Assembly: GCF_029774175.1 (NCBI RefSeq)
Contig: NZ_CP103834.1
Coordinates: forward strand, 2,287,001 to 2,351,000
Reading direction: 5' to 3'
Length of the DNA: 64,000 bases
Origin: Actinobacillus genomosp. 1
GTDB taxonomy: Bacteria; Pseudomonadota; Gammaproteobacteria; Enterobacterales; Pasteurellaceae
Under the pieces are notes generated by a model. The model was not told the DNA's origin, did not search any database, and saw only the letters and a list, made by a program, of their open reading frames with translations. How positions within the stretch are numbered: position 1 is the stretch's first letter; the number at the start of each line of letters is the position of its first letter. Positions 8,603 to 17,185 of this stretch are shown piece after piece. The position numbers were made by a program, and so were the translations under genes.

Positions 8603-8636
8603 CCGCTTGTAATGCAAATTACAAGCGGTTTTTTCT
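8603..8636 (+). terminator. Terminator of the tRNA-Ser unit (inverted uptake signal pair)
   Basis: CCGCTTGTAAT and ATTACAAGCGG form an 11-bp stem followed by a T-run. Both arms contain the uptake signal core. Confidence 0.88.
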
Positions 8637-8686
8637 TAGCTAAATTTTGCAAATTCCCAAATAAATTAGACCGCTTACAGACAACA

Positions 8687-8716
8687 AAAAAGCACAGAAC
8701 GTATATTCTGTGCTTT
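8687..8716. terminator. Terminator downstream of corA
   Basis: AAAAGCACAGAA and TTCTGTGCTTTT form a stem with A/T tracts on both sides, so it can act in both directions. Confidence 0.8.
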
Positions 8717-8724
8717 TGATGTTT

Positions 8725-9678
8725 TTATAACCAACCTTTGCGTTTAAAGTAGATATAAGGTGTGGCGGCGGCACAAAGCATTAAACCGATAGCCATCGGA
8801 TAGCCGTATTTAAAGTGTAATTCCGGCATAAATTCAAAGTTCATTCCGTAAGTGGAGGCGACCAGCGTTGCCGGTAGGAACATCACCGATACGATCGAGA
8901 AAAATTTCATAATTCTATTCTGCTCGATATTGATATAACCCATTGCCGCTTGCATCAGGAAGTTCACTTTTTGGAACAACGATTCGTTATGCGGCTGGAG
9001 CGATTCAATATCTCGCATAATATCGCGAGCCTGTTCAAGCTGATTATTCGGCAAGCGGGTTTTACGCAATAAGAAACTTAACGCACGTTGCGTATCCATC
9101 AGACATAAACGCACTTTTGAACTGGCGTCTTCCAATTCGGTTAAATCGGAAAGCGCATCGTCAAAATTCTCACTTTCTTGCTTACCGTTTAAGATCACAC
9201 GGCTTAAGGTTTCTAAATCCGCATAAATCGTTTCGATCACATCCGCAAGTTGTTCGATTTTGGTTTCGAATAAGTCGAGCAACAATTCGTACGCATTACT
9301 ATCGATTAATTTTTCACGGCGAGAGCGCATTCGATATAAACGGAACGCCGGTAAATCGCGTTCACGCAAGGTAAATAAACGCCCGTCACGAATGGTAAAT
9401 GCAACGGTGGCAATATCGGCATAATCGTCATCATCTAAACAATAGAAAAAAGAGTGAAGGTGTAAGCCGTCTTCGTCTTCGAAAAAGCGAGCGGAAGCCT
9501 CTAAGTCTTCCAATTCGTGTTCTTCGGCAAGCGTTTGGTCTAAACCGCGTTGTAATACGCTACGTTCGTCATCGCTCGGGTCGATTAGATCAATCCAAAT
9601 CGCATCGTTTAACTGATCGGTTGCGGTTTCATCAACGCTGATAAGACGTGCGTTATCTAAAGCAAATGCACGGATCAT
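8725..9678 (-). CDS. corA: Magnesium/cobalt transporter CorA
   Basis: This is a CorA channel of 317 residues (E. coli 316). The large cytoplasmic N-terminal domain includes ARFFEDEDGLHLHSFF and NAYELLLDLFETKIEQLAD. Two membrane helices lie at the C-terminus, with the selectivity motif YGMNFEFMPE between them and a basic end (YFKRKGWL). The frame extends to a TTG at 9690, but ATG 9678 has GGAG six bases before it and matches the family start. It mediates passive Mg2+ entry as a pentamer. Confidence 0.97.
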   Translation of the reverse strand: MIRAFALDNARLISVDETATDQLNDAIWIDLIDPSDDERSVLQRGLDQTLAEEHELEDLEASARFFEDEDGLHLHSFFYCLDDDDYADIATVAFTIRDGRLFTLRERDLPAFRLYRMRSRREKLIDSNAYELLLDLFETKIEQLADVIETIYADLETLSRVILNGKQESENFDDALSDLTELEDASSKVRLCLMDTQRALSFLLRKTRLPNNQLEQARDIMRDIESLQPHNESLFQKVNFLMQAAMGYINIEQNRIMKFFSIVSVMFLPATLVASTYGMNFEFMPELHFKYGYPMAIGLMLCAAATPYIYFKRKGWL

Positions 9679-9978
9679 TTTATTCTCCAATGGTTAGGAG
9701 GTAATGAACAAAAAGGAACAAAAAAGATACTAGGCGAGAGTTACCGACTTGTCGGCAACCTGAGGGTTTGGACAAGTGGGTTAGAAACCTGATAAGTATC
9801 GACTGTGACTGTCCAAAATTGTAATCCTCAAATAAAAATAGTGTGCGAATGGTACAGATTAACCGCTTTCTAGTCAAGCAAGCGGTTATTTACTTACTTG
9901 ATTTTGCAAAATTTTAAGGAAAAACGACCGCTTTTTTGCTATCGTTAGCACTCCGAAATAATCGATGAGAATTTAACG

Positions 9979-10755
9979 ATGACTGATTTACAACACACGA
10001 CAGAAACAGCTGAAAACGAAACAACCCATTTCGGTTTTAAAACCGTTGCCAAAGAAGAAAAACAACAACTGGTTGCTAATGTATTTCACAGCGTTGCCGG
10101 CAAATACGACTTAATGAATGATTTGCTTTCGTTTGGTATTCATCGTGTTTGGAAGCGTTTTACCATTGACTGCAGCGGTGTGCGTAAAGGGCAAAAAGTG
10201 TTGGATCTTGCCGGCGGGACCGGTGACTTTACCGCAAAATTTTCGCGTATTGTCGGCGAAACTGGTGAAGTGGTATTAGCTGATATTAATAGCTCGATGT
10301 TGGAAGTCGGTCGTGAAAAATTGCGTAATTTAGGTGTAGTCGGCAATGTCAGTTATGTACAAGCAAATGCGGAATGTCTGCCGTTTGCGGATAATACCTT
10401 TGATTGCGTGGTGATTAGTTTCGGTTTGCGTAATGTGACGGACAAAGACAAAGCGTTACGTTCGATGTTTCGTGTGTTGAAGCCGGGTGGTCGTTTATTG
10501 GTGTTGGAGTTCTCAAAACCGATTATTGATCCGATTAGCCAGTTATATAATTTTTATTCTTTTAATATTTTGCCGAAAGTGGGTGAAGTGGTGGTAAATG
10601 ATGCAGATAGCTATCGCTATCTTGCCGAATCAATTCGTATGCATCCGAAACAAGACGAATTAAAAGCGATGATGGAAAATGCCGGTTTTGAAAGCGTGAA
10701 TTATTACAACTTAAGTGCCGGTATTGTAGCGTTACATCGAGGATATAAGTTTTAA
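9979..10755 (+). CDS. ubiE: Ubiquinone/menaquinone biosynthesis C-methyltransferase
   Basis: This is a class I SAM methyltransferase of 258 residues. It methylates 2-octaprenyl-6-methoxy-benzoquinol in ubiquinone synthesis and demethylmenaquinol in menaquinone synthesis. Motifs are VLDLAGGTGDFT (SAM loop), ANAECLPFADNTFD, and the family signature RVLKPGGRLLVLEFSKP. It heads the ubiE-ubiJ-ubiB-tatABC cluster, the same order as in E. coli. Uptake-signal-containing inverted sequence precedes it. Confidence 0.97.
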   Translation: MTDLQHTTETAENETTHFGFKTVAKEEKQQLVANVFHSVAGKYDLMNDLLSFGIHRVWKRFTIDCSGVRKGQKVLDLAGGTGDFTAKFSRIVGETGEVVLADINSSMLEVGREKLRNLGVVGNVSYVQANAECLPFADNTFDCVVISFGLRNVTDKDKALRSMFRVLKPGGRLLVLEFSKPIIDPISQLYNFYSFNILPKVGEVVVNDADSYRYLAESIRMHPKQDELKAMMENAGFESVNYYNLSAGIVALHRGYKF

Positions 10756-10790
10756 TTTATCTTTTTGAATTGGAATCCAAGGAATACGCT

Positions 10791-11423
10791 ATGCTATCTC
10801 AACTTAAACAGCAACTTATGTTGCCGCAGTTTGCGTTCGGTGCGATAGAAACCGCTTTTAATGCGCTGATTCAACGTTCACCGCATGTATTGCCGGCATT
10901 ACGTAAGTTAGCGGGCAAGTGTTTACATATTGAATTAACTTCACCGGCAGTTAATTTTTATCTGATCTTTAGCGAAACTCGCGCGGAATGGCTATCGGTT
11001 TACGAAGGCGAAGCAGATTGCCACATACAACTTTCGTTTGAAACCTTGCCGAAACTTGCCGATAAAGCGAAATTAACCGAACTGATTAATAACAAATCAT
11101 TGGTGCTGAACGGCGATATTCAGGTGTTACAACATTTCACCGCATTGTTAGATGAATTGGAAAAAGATCCTGCCGAATTGTTATCGCCTTTTGTCGGCGA
11201 TGTTTTGGCTCAGACCTCAACTGATTTCGCTAAAAAATTATTTAACAAACTCAAAGGGCAAATTGAGCAGAATCATCAGCATCTCGCAGAGAATTTAATG
11301 AACGAACGTCCGGTATTGGTACATCGCTTACAAGCGGTTAATTTTTATGATCAAGTGGCAGAACTTGAACAACAAGCGGTCGAATTTGAACGAAAATTTG
11401 CAAAACTTGAGAATAAATTATGA
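10791..11423 (+). CDS. ubiJ: Ubiquinone biosynthesis accessory factor UbiJ (SCP2 domain)
   Basis: A 210-residue protein with an N-terminal SCP2-like lipid-binding fold (about residues 10-115) and a C-terminal alpha-helical tail, AELEQQAVEFERKFAKLENKL. UbiJ (formerly YigP) joins UbiK to support the ubiquinone-synthesis complex. The frame starts upstream at a TTG (10770), but ATG 10791 with AAGGA before it gives the usual length. It overlaps the ubiB start by 4 bp (ATGA), so translation is probably coupled. Confidence 0.9.
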   Translation: MLSQLKQQLMLPQFAFGAIETAFNALIQRSPHVLPALRKLAGKCLHIELTSPAVNFYLIFSETRAEWLSVYEGEADCHIQLSFETLPKLADKAKLTELINNKSLVLNGDIQVLQHFTALLDELEKDPAELLSPFVGDVLAQTSTDFAKKLFNKLKGQIEQNHQHLAENLMNERPVLVHRLQAVNFYDQVAELEQQAVEFERKFAKLENKL

Positions 11424-13087
11424 CCTTTAACAATACTCGCCGCTTTTATAAAATTGTTACTACATTTCTGCGTTACGGCATTGATGAAATCATTCCGGAT
11501 ATTCCGCTTACTCGCTATGCTCGTTTAGGACGTAAAGCTCTGTTTTGGGTGAGAAATCAACACAAAGATCAGCCGTTCGGCGTGCGTTTACGTTTAGCTT
11601 TGCAAGAGTTAGGACCGGTGTGGATTAAACTCGGACAAATGCTTTCAACTCGCCGTGATTTATTTGAACCGGAATTAGCGGATCAGCTTGCTTTATTGCA
11701 GGATTCGGTTGAACCTTTTGACGGTAAATTAGCCCGTCAAATTATTGAACAAGCCTTAGGCGGAAGCCTTGAAACTTGGTTTGATGAATTTGATGAGCAA
11801 GCGCTTGCTTCCGCTTCGATCGCACAGGTTCACACGGCAAAATTTAATCAAAATCAACCGCTTGCCGGCAAAGATGTCGTGCTTAAAGTGATTCGTCCGG
11901 ATATTGTACCGATTATCAAAGCGGATATTGCGTTGATGTACCGTCTGGCAAGTTGGATTCCTCGCCTTTCAAATGATGCGAAGCGTTTACGTGCAACCGA
12001 AGTGGTGCGTGAATACGAAAAAACGCTACTTGATGAGCTGGATTTGACCCGAGAAATGGCAAATGCGATTCGCTTGCGCAATAACTTTGAAAACAGCGAA
12101 ATGTTATATGTGCCGGAAATGTATCAGGATTTTTGTCATAAAAACGTGATTGTGATGGAGCGTATTTATGGTATTCCGGTATCGGATGTCGAAACGCTCA
12201 AAGCCAACGGTACGGATATGAAATTATTGGCGGAACGTGGCGTACAAGTGTTCTTCACTCAAGTATTTCGTGACAGCTTTTTCCATGCCGATATGCACGC
12301 CGGTAATATTTTCGTTAATCCGAATCATCCGGAAAATCCGCAATATATCGGCATTGACTGCGGTATTGTCGGTACACTGAATCAAAATGATAAACGCTAT
12401 TTAGCGGAAAGTTTTGTTGCCTTTTTTAATCGAGATTATCGCCGCGTGGCGTTAATGCACGTGGAGTCAGGCTGGACACCGCCAGATACCGATATTGATG
12501 CGTTTGAACAGGCGTTCCGTGAAGTATGCGAGCCGATTTTTGCTAAACCGCTATCGGAAATTTCCTTTGGACATGTGTTATTGAATTTGTTTAATGTGGC
12601 TCGTGAATTTAATATGGAAGTGCAGCCGCAATTAGTATTGTTACAGAAGACATTGCTTTATATTGAGGGTTTAGGCAGACAGGTTTATCCGCAGCTGGAT
12701 TTATGGCAAACCGCAAAACCGTTTTTACAAAATTGGCTGAATGAACAAGTCGGTGTGAAAGCGATTTTACGTGATTTAAAACAACGCGCGCCGCAATTTA
12801 GAGAACATTTTGCCGAATTTCCGGAAGCGGTATTCAACGCTTTACAGCAACAGAAGCAGATTAATTTCCGTTTAGATGAGCTAAATAAAACCTTGCAAGC
12901 GCAAGGACAACAGAAATCCCGTAATATGCAAAGCATCGTTAGCGGATTAATTATTCTTACGGTACTTTGGCGATTTGACAGTTTACCGCTATGGATAAGT
13001 TGCAGTTTATTGATTACGGCATTGTTCGCTTTATTACTAAAAAAGAAAGTGATAATAAACTTTTGGTTTATATTGGTCATATACTAA
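11420..13087 (+). CDS. ubiB: UbiB family atypical kinase/ATPase for ubiquinone biosynthesis
   Basis: 555 residues. The protein-kinase-like fold has the ABC1 family's KxGQ motif (WIKLGQMLSTRRDLF), an alanine-rich loop ASASIAQVH replacing the normal glycine loop, the lysine in VVLKVIRP, and the catalytic-type FHADMHAGNIF. Two membrane helices lie at the C-terminus. UbiB is an ATPase proposed to help extract quinone intermediates from the membrane. The C-terminal end (KKKVIINFWFILVIY) is a little longer than in E. coli (546 residues). Confidence 0.95.
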   Translation: MTFNNTRRFYKIVTTFLRYGIDEIIPDIPLTRYARLGRKALFWVRNQHKDQPFGVRLRLALQELGPVWIKLGQMLSTRRDLFEPELADQLALLQDSVEPFDGKLARQIIEQALGGSLETWFDEFDEQALASASIAQVHTAKFNQNQPLAGKDVVLKVIRPDIVPIIKADIALMYRLASWIPRLSNDAKRLRATEVVREYEKTLLDELDLTREMANAIRLRNNFENSEMLYVPEMYQDFCHKNVIVMERIYGIPVSDVETLKANGTDMKLLAERGVQVFFTQVFRDSFFHADMHAGNIFVNPNHPENPQYIGIDCGIVGTLNQNDKRYLAESFVAFFNRDYRRVALMHVESGWTPPDTDIDAFEQAFREVCEPIFAKPLSEISFGHVLLNLFNVAREFNMEVQPQLVLLQKTLLYIEGLGRQVYPQLDLWQTAKPFLQNWLNEQVGVKAILRDLKQRAPQFREHFAEFPEAVFNALQQQKQINFRLDELNKTLQAQGQQKSRNMQSIVSGLIILTVLWRFDSLPLWISCSLLITALFALLLKKKVIINFWFILVIY

Positions 13088-13145
13088 AATTAGCATATAA
13101 TGCAGAAGATTATTTTCAAACCTAAAACAAAAAAGAGGAGCCTGT

Positions 13146-13376
13146 ATGGGTGGCATTAGCATTTGGCAATTACTGATTATCGTCGCAATTATCGTATTAT
13201 TATTCGGTACAAAAAAATTACGTACTTTGGGTACGGATTTAGGTGAATCCGTAAAAGGTTTCAAAAAAGCGATGGCGGATGATAAATCTCAACCTCAAGA
13301 TGCAAGTTTTGAAAAAGTAGAAGCGAAAGAAGCGACTTCTACCGAACAAAAAACGAAAGAAAAAGAGCAGGCGTAA
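13146..13376 (+). CDS. tatA: Sec-independent translocase subunit TatA
   Basis: 76 residues. A single N-terminal membrane helix (SIWQLLIIVAIIVLLFGTKKL) is followed by the TatA FGTKKLRTLGTDLGESVKGFKKAM amphipathic helix and a charged tail. TatA oligomers form the pore for folded twin-arginine substrates. AGAGGAG lies 6 bases before the ATG. First gene of tatABC, 3 bp before tatB. Confidence 0.97.
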   Translation: MGGISIWQLLIIVAIIVLLFGTKKLRTLGTDLGESVKGFKKAMADDKSQPQDASFEKVEAKEATSTEQKTKEKEQA

Positions 13377-13379
13377 TTC

Positions 13380-13967
13380 GTGTTTGATATAGGTTTTTCT
13401 GAATTAGTACTCATTTTTATTGTGGGTTTGGTTGTATTGGGCCCGCAACGTTTGCCTATTGCCATCAAAACGGTAATGGGATGGATTCGTACAATTCGAG
13501 GATTAGCTGCAAACGTACAAAATGAACTTGCTCAAGAGCTGAAATTACAGGAACTTCAAGAAAGTATTAAGAAAGCGGAAAAACTTAACTTAACTACACT
13601 TTCGCCGGAATTAAGTAAAACCGTTGAAGAATTGAAACAGTCGGCTCAAAAAATGCAAAGTGATTTGGATTCCGCCAAAGGCGAGATTACCAAATTAACG
13701 GATGAGCAAGTGGCGAATATTCAGAATAATATTGCACAAGAAGAACAAAATCTGGCGACTATACAGCCGGATGCTTTGCAAAAAACGGAAGAAAGCCAAC
13801 CGCTTGCCGATACTGTGAAATCTGAGGATAATTCTCCGCTTTCACCGGCGGAGATTGCCGAACAAGCCGAATTGGACGAATCTCAATTTGCAGCTTATTA
13901 CCCGCCTGATGATGATTTAGCTTCTCCAACGCCTTCACAACCACAGGATAAACAGAATGTCAGTTGA
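13380..13967 (+). CDS. tatB: Sec-independent translocase subunit TatB
   Basis: 195 residues from a GTG start. The N-terminus MFDIGFSELVLIFIVGLVVLGPQRLP is the TatB membrane helix with its conserved Glu and Gly-Pro hinge, followed by an amphipathic helix and a long acidic tail. TatB with TatC forms the receptor for twin-arginine signal peptides. Its last 11 bp overlap tatC in another frame, suggesting coupling. Confidence 0.96.
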   Translation: MFDIGFSELVLIFIVGLVVLGPQRLPIAIKTVMGWIRTIRGLAANVQNELAQELKLQELQESIKKAEKLNLTTLSPELSKTVEELKQSAQKMQSDLDSAKGEITKLTDEQVANIQNNIAQEEQNLATIQPDALQKTEESQPLADTVKSEDNSPLSPAEIAEQAELDESQFAAYYPPDDDLASPTPSQPQDKQNVS

Positions 13968-14703
13968 AGAATCTCAACCTCTGATTAGCCATTTAGTTGA
14001 ATTAAGAAACCGCTTGCTCCGTAGTTTTATTTGTGTGCTAGTGGTTTTTTGCGCTTTGGTTTATTGGGCAAATGATATTTATACTTTGCTTGCCACGCCG
14101 CTAACAGAGAATTTGCCCGCAGGGGCGACGATGATTGCAACCAATGTTGCAACACCTTTTTTTACACCGATTAAATTAACCGGTGTTGTGGCGGTATTCT
14201 TATCCGTCCCCTTTATTTTGTATCAAATCTGGGCATTTGTCGCACCGGCGTTATATAAACATGAAAAACGTTTGATTTACCCTTTATTAGTATCAAGTAC
14301 GTTATTGTTTTATGCCGGGGTTGCTTTCGCGTACTATATCGTGTTCCCGCTTGTATTCGGTTTCTTAACCAGTACCGCACCGGAAGGCGTACAAATGGCT
14401 ACCGACATTAGCAGCTATTTGGATTTTATCTTAACGATTTTCTTAGCTTTCGGTATTTGTTTTGAAGTACCTGTTGCGATTATTTTATTATGCTGGTCGG
14501 GTGTAACATCCGCTGATGATTTACGTGCGAAACGACCTTATATTATTGTCGCGGCGTTTGTTATCGGTATGTTATTAACGCCTCCGGACGTTTTTTCTCA
14601 AACATTATTAGCAGTACCGATGTGTTTGCTATTTGAAGTAGGGTTATTTTTCTCGAAGTTTTATAAAGGTCGAGACGAGCAACCGGAAACAATCGCCAAT
14701 TAA
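13957..14703 (+). CDS. tatC: Sec-independent translocase subunit TatC
   Basis: 248 residues with six membrane helices. It begins SQPLISHLVELRNRLLRSF, the TatC signature containing the signal-peptide-binding Glu, and has the periplasmic loop FVAPALYKHEKR. It is the core of the twin-arginine receptor. A tatD gene, next in E. coli, is absent; hemB follows after a terminator. Confidence 0.96.
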   Translation: MSVEESQPLISHLVELRNRLLRSFICVLVVFCALVYWANDIYTLLATPLTENLPAGATMIATNVATPFFTPIKLTGVVAVFLSVPFILYQIWAFVAPALYKHEKRLIYPLLVSSTLLFYAGVAFAYYIVFPLVFGFLTSTAPEGVQMATDISSYLDFILTIFLAFGICFEVPVAIILLCWSGVTSADDLRAKRPYIIVAAFVIGMLLTPPDVFSQTLLAVPMCLLFEVGLFFSKFYKGRDEQPETIAN

Positions 14704-14707
14704 TCCC

Positions 14708-14734
14708 AACCCGCTTGCAAGCGGGTTATTTTTT
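14708..14734 (+). terminator. Terminator after tatC
   Basis: The perfect palindrome of AACCCGCTTG with CAAGCGGGTT is followed by a T-rich tract. Confidence 0.75.
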
Positions 14735-14763
14735 ACTAAAATTTGCAAAATTAGGAAGCAATT

Positions 14764-15783
14764 ATGACTCAATATCTTAACACTTCATTTCCCACTCGTC
14801 GTATGCGTCGTTTACGTAAACATGATTTCAGCCGTCGTTTAGTGGCGGAAAGTCAATTGACTGCCTGCGATTTAATTTATCCGGTATTTGTGATTGAAGG
14901 CGAAAATCAGCGAGTAAAAGTACCGTCTATGCTGGGCGTAGAGCGTTTAACTATTGATCAGTTATTAATTGAAGCGGGTGAATTGGTTAAATATGGTGTG
15001 CCACTCATTGCACTTTTCCCAGTTGTCGGTGAATCTAAAAAATCGCTAATGGCGGAAGAAGCCTATAATCCGGAAGGTTTGGCACAGCGTGCAGTACGTG
15101 CATTAAAAGCGGCATATCCGGAATTAGGTGTGATGACCGATGTGGCGTTAGATCCTTTCACAACTCATGGGCAGGACGGTATTATTGATGCGGAAGGCTA
15201 TGTGCTAAATGACATCACTACCGAAGTATTGGTAAAACAAGCGGTATCCCATGCGGAAGCCGGAGCGGATATCGTTGCGCCAAGCGATATGATGGACGGT
15301 CGTATCGGTAAAATTCGTGAAGCACTTGAAGCAAAAGGCTTAATCAATACGCAAATTATGGCGTATTCGGCTAAATATGCGTCAAATTATTACGGGCCGT
15401 TCCGTGATGCGGTCGGTTCTGCAGGTAACTTAAAAGGCGGTAATAAATTTACTTATCAAGTTGATCCGGCGAATGCGAACGAAGGTTTACACGAAGTGGC
15501 AATGGATATTCAAGAAGGGGCGGATATGGTAATGGTAAAACCGGGTATGCCTTATTTGGATATGGTATGGCGTGTAAAAGAAACTTTCGGCGTACCGACG
15601 TTTGCTTATCAAGTATCCGGTGAATACGCAATGCATATGGCGGCGATTCAAAACGGCTGGTTAAAAGAACGTGAATGCGTCATGGAAGGTTTACTTTGCT
15701 TCAAACGCGCGGGAGCGGACGGTATTTTAACGTATTTCGCCAAAACGGTAGCGAAGTGGCTATACGAAGATAATCGTAAGTAA
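14764..15783 (+). CDS. hemB: Delta-aminolevulinic acid dehydratase (porphobilinogen synthase)
   Basis: 339 residues. It condenses two 5-aminolevulinate molecules to porphobilinogen, the second common step of haem synthesis. The active-site signature is VMVKPGMPYLDMVW with the Schiff-base lysine; the second lysine is in MAYSAKYASNYYGPFR. The family's N-terminal FPTRRMRRLRKHDFSRRLV is present. The metal-site region DVALDPFTTHGQDG lacks the cysteine triad, suggesting an Mg2+-dependent rather than Zn2+-type enzyme. Confidence 0.96.
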   Translation: MTQYLNTSFPTRRMRRLRKHDFSRRLVAESQLTACDLIYPVFVIEGENQRVKVPSMLGVERLTIDQLLIEAGELVKYGVPLIALFPVVGESKKSLMAEEAYNPEGLAQRAVRALKAAYPELGVMTDVALDPFTTHGQDGIIDAEGYVLNDITTEVLVKQAVSHAEAGADIVAPSDMMDGRIGKIREALEAKGLINTQIMAYSAKYASNYYGPFRDAVGSAGNLKGGNKFTYQVDPANANEGLHEVAMDIQEGADMVMVKPGMPYLDMVWRVKETFGVPTFAYQVSGEYAMHMAAIQNGWLKERECVMEGLLCFKRAGADGILTYFAKTVAKWLYEDNRK

Positions 15784-15798
15784 TAAGACCGGCTAAAT

Positions 15799-15857
15799 GT
15801 AAGCGGTTAGATTGAATGAATTTTTTGTAATACATTTGGTCTAACCGTTACTTTTTT
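15799..15857 (+). terminator. Putative terminator or attenuator between hemB and the DUF4870-like gene
   Basis: GTAAGCGGTTAGA pairs with CTAACCGTTAC allowing one bulge, around a 28-base loop, then CTTTTTT. The T-run runs directly into the ribosome site AGGAGGT of the next gene. Confidence 0.5.
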
Positions 15858-15869
15858 AGGAGGTAATAA

Positions 15870-16232
15870 ATGAACGAACCCTTTTTTCTTCAGCCGTCTG
15901 ACGATTCACAACGTAAGATAATGTATATCAGTTACGGGTTATTCGGATTAGGGATTATTTTCGGCGGCTTACCGGCAATTGCCGGTGTAATTCTGGCTTA
16001 TATCAAACGTGAAGATATGCAAGGAACAGCATATTATGATCATATGTGTTTTTTAATTCGCACTTTCTGGGGAACATTAGCCGGTTTTGTTTTAGGTATG
16101 ATTCTTTCGCTTATCGGAATCGGTATCGTGTTAATTTGGCTTATAAGTATTTGGTATGTTTTCCGAGTTATTTACGGGGCGGTTAAATTATTTGATAATA
16201 AATCGGTAACGCCAACCGGTTGGTTTATGTAG
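15870..16232 (+). CDS. Small integral membrane protein, DUF4870-like
   Basis: 120 residues with three predicted membrane helices (about residues 18-43, 66-88, 88-108) and short polar ends. The pattern YISYGLFGLGIIFGGLPAIAGVILAYIKR resembles the DUF4870 family of small membrane proteins, whose function is unknown. A strong ribosome site (AGGAGGT) precedes the ATG. It sits alone between hemB and mutM, bounded by stem-loops on both sides. Confidence 0.8.
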   Translation: MNEPFFLQPSDDSQRKIMYISYGLFGLGIIFGGLPAIAGVILAYIKREDMQGTAYYDHMCFLIRTFWGTLAGFVLGMILSLIGIGIVLIWLISIWYVFRVIYGAVKLFDNKSVTPTGWFM

Positions 16233-16242
16233 CGAGTTGTAA

Positions 16243-16272
16243 AAAAGCGGTCAAAAATACGACCGCTTTTTT
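16243..16272. terminator. Bidirectional terminator between the DUF4870-like gene and mutM
   Basis: AAAAGCGGTC and GACCGCTTTT form a stem around AAAAATAC with A/T tracts on both sides. Confidence 0.85.
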
Positions 16273-16299
16273 GCTATTTAGTATTTCTTATTCGCCTTA

Positions 16300-17121
16300 C
16301 TAGCGGGGCAGCTTTTGGCAGCGAGGACAGAAATAACTATTACGTTGCCCGATAACTTTCGCTTCAATCGTCGTACCGCAATCATTACAAGCCTCGCCTT
16401 TGCGTCCGTAAACTTGTAATACTTGTGCGAAATAACCCGGTTTACCGTCCGGTTGAATAAAATCTCTAAGCGTTGTTCCGCCTTGAATAATCGCTTTGGT
16501 CAGTACTTCTTTAATCACTTTCACTAAACGTTCGCATTGCTTCTCGGTAAGATTTTGCGCAGCAAGTTCCGGATGAATCCCTGCTGTAAATAATGACTCA
16601 CAAGCATAGATATTACCGACACCCACCACAATATCGTTATTCATAATAAAGTTTTTGACTGCCACGGTTTTGTTACGGCTTCGAGCAAATAAATACTCAG
16701 CAGTAAAAGCTTCCGATAACGGCTCTGGCCCTAGGCGAGTAATAAGTTCGTGTTGTTCGGCATTTTCAGTCCACAGCCAACATCCGAATTTACGCGGATC
16801 GTTATAACGTAAAACTGTCCCGTCTTGCGTGATAAGATCAACATGATCATGTTTACCGGCAGCTTGTTGGTGTTCTTGTAAAATACCGAGCGATCCGGAC
16901 ATACCTAAGTGAATTAAAATATCACCTTGTGTAGTATGTAAAATTAAATATTTTGCTCGGCGAGATAAGGAAACGATTTTTGCCCCTTGCATATGTTGTA
17001 ATTCATCTGAAATCGCCCAACGCAATTTATCAGTGCGTACTGCAATTTGCTTAATTGTTTTTCCTTGTAGGTAAGGCTCTACACCTCGTAAGCTGGTTTC
17101 AACTTCCGGCAATTCAGGCAT
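16300..17121 (-). CDS. mutM: Formamidopyrimidine-DNA glycosylase
   Basis: 273 residues. It removes 8-oxoguanine and formamidopyrimidine from DNA and cleaves the AP site. After Met removal the N-terminal Pro is the nucleophile (MPELPEVETSLRG), so the start at 17121 is certain even though the frame is open 12 codons further. The helix-two-turn-helix is in VGVGNIYACESLF, and the C-terminal zinc finger is C-x2-C-x16-C-x2-C (ACNDCGTTIE... YFCPRCQ). Confidence 0.97.
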   Translation of the reverse strand: MPELPEVETSLRGVEPYLQGKTIKQIAVRTDKLRWAISDELQHMQGAKIVSLSRRAKYLILHTTQGDILIHLGMSGSLGILQEHQQAAGKHDHVDLITQDGTVLRYNDPRKFGCWLWTENAEQHELITRLGPEPLSEAFTAEYLFARSRNKTVAVKNFIMNNDIVVGVGNIYACESLFTAGIHPELAAQNLTEKQCERLVKVIKEVLTKAIIQGGTTLRDFIQPDGKPGYFAQVLQVYGRKGEACNDCGTTIEAKVIGQRNSYFCPRCQKLPR

Positions 17122-17151
17122 ATATATTCTCCAAAATACTCGATAAACAAA

Positions 17152-17171
17152 GGGCAAGGATAACCTTGCCC
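17152..17171. terminator. Hairpin between mutM and brnQ
   Basis: GGGCAAGG-ataa-CCTTGCCC is a perfect 8-bp stem located just after the brnQ stop on the minus strand. It has only a weak T tract, so it may be a terminator or another palindromic module. Confidence 0.5.
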
Positions 17172-17185
17172 GATGGATGATATAA

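Noticed and set aside
8489..8719. 76-codon frame over the second tRNA-Ser
   Set aside because: It coincides with a complete tRNA gene and its terminator.
15799..15857. Composite repeat copy after hemB
   Set aside because: The stem is a single uptake-signal-like pair with a T-run, without the CC-N4-AC hairpins.
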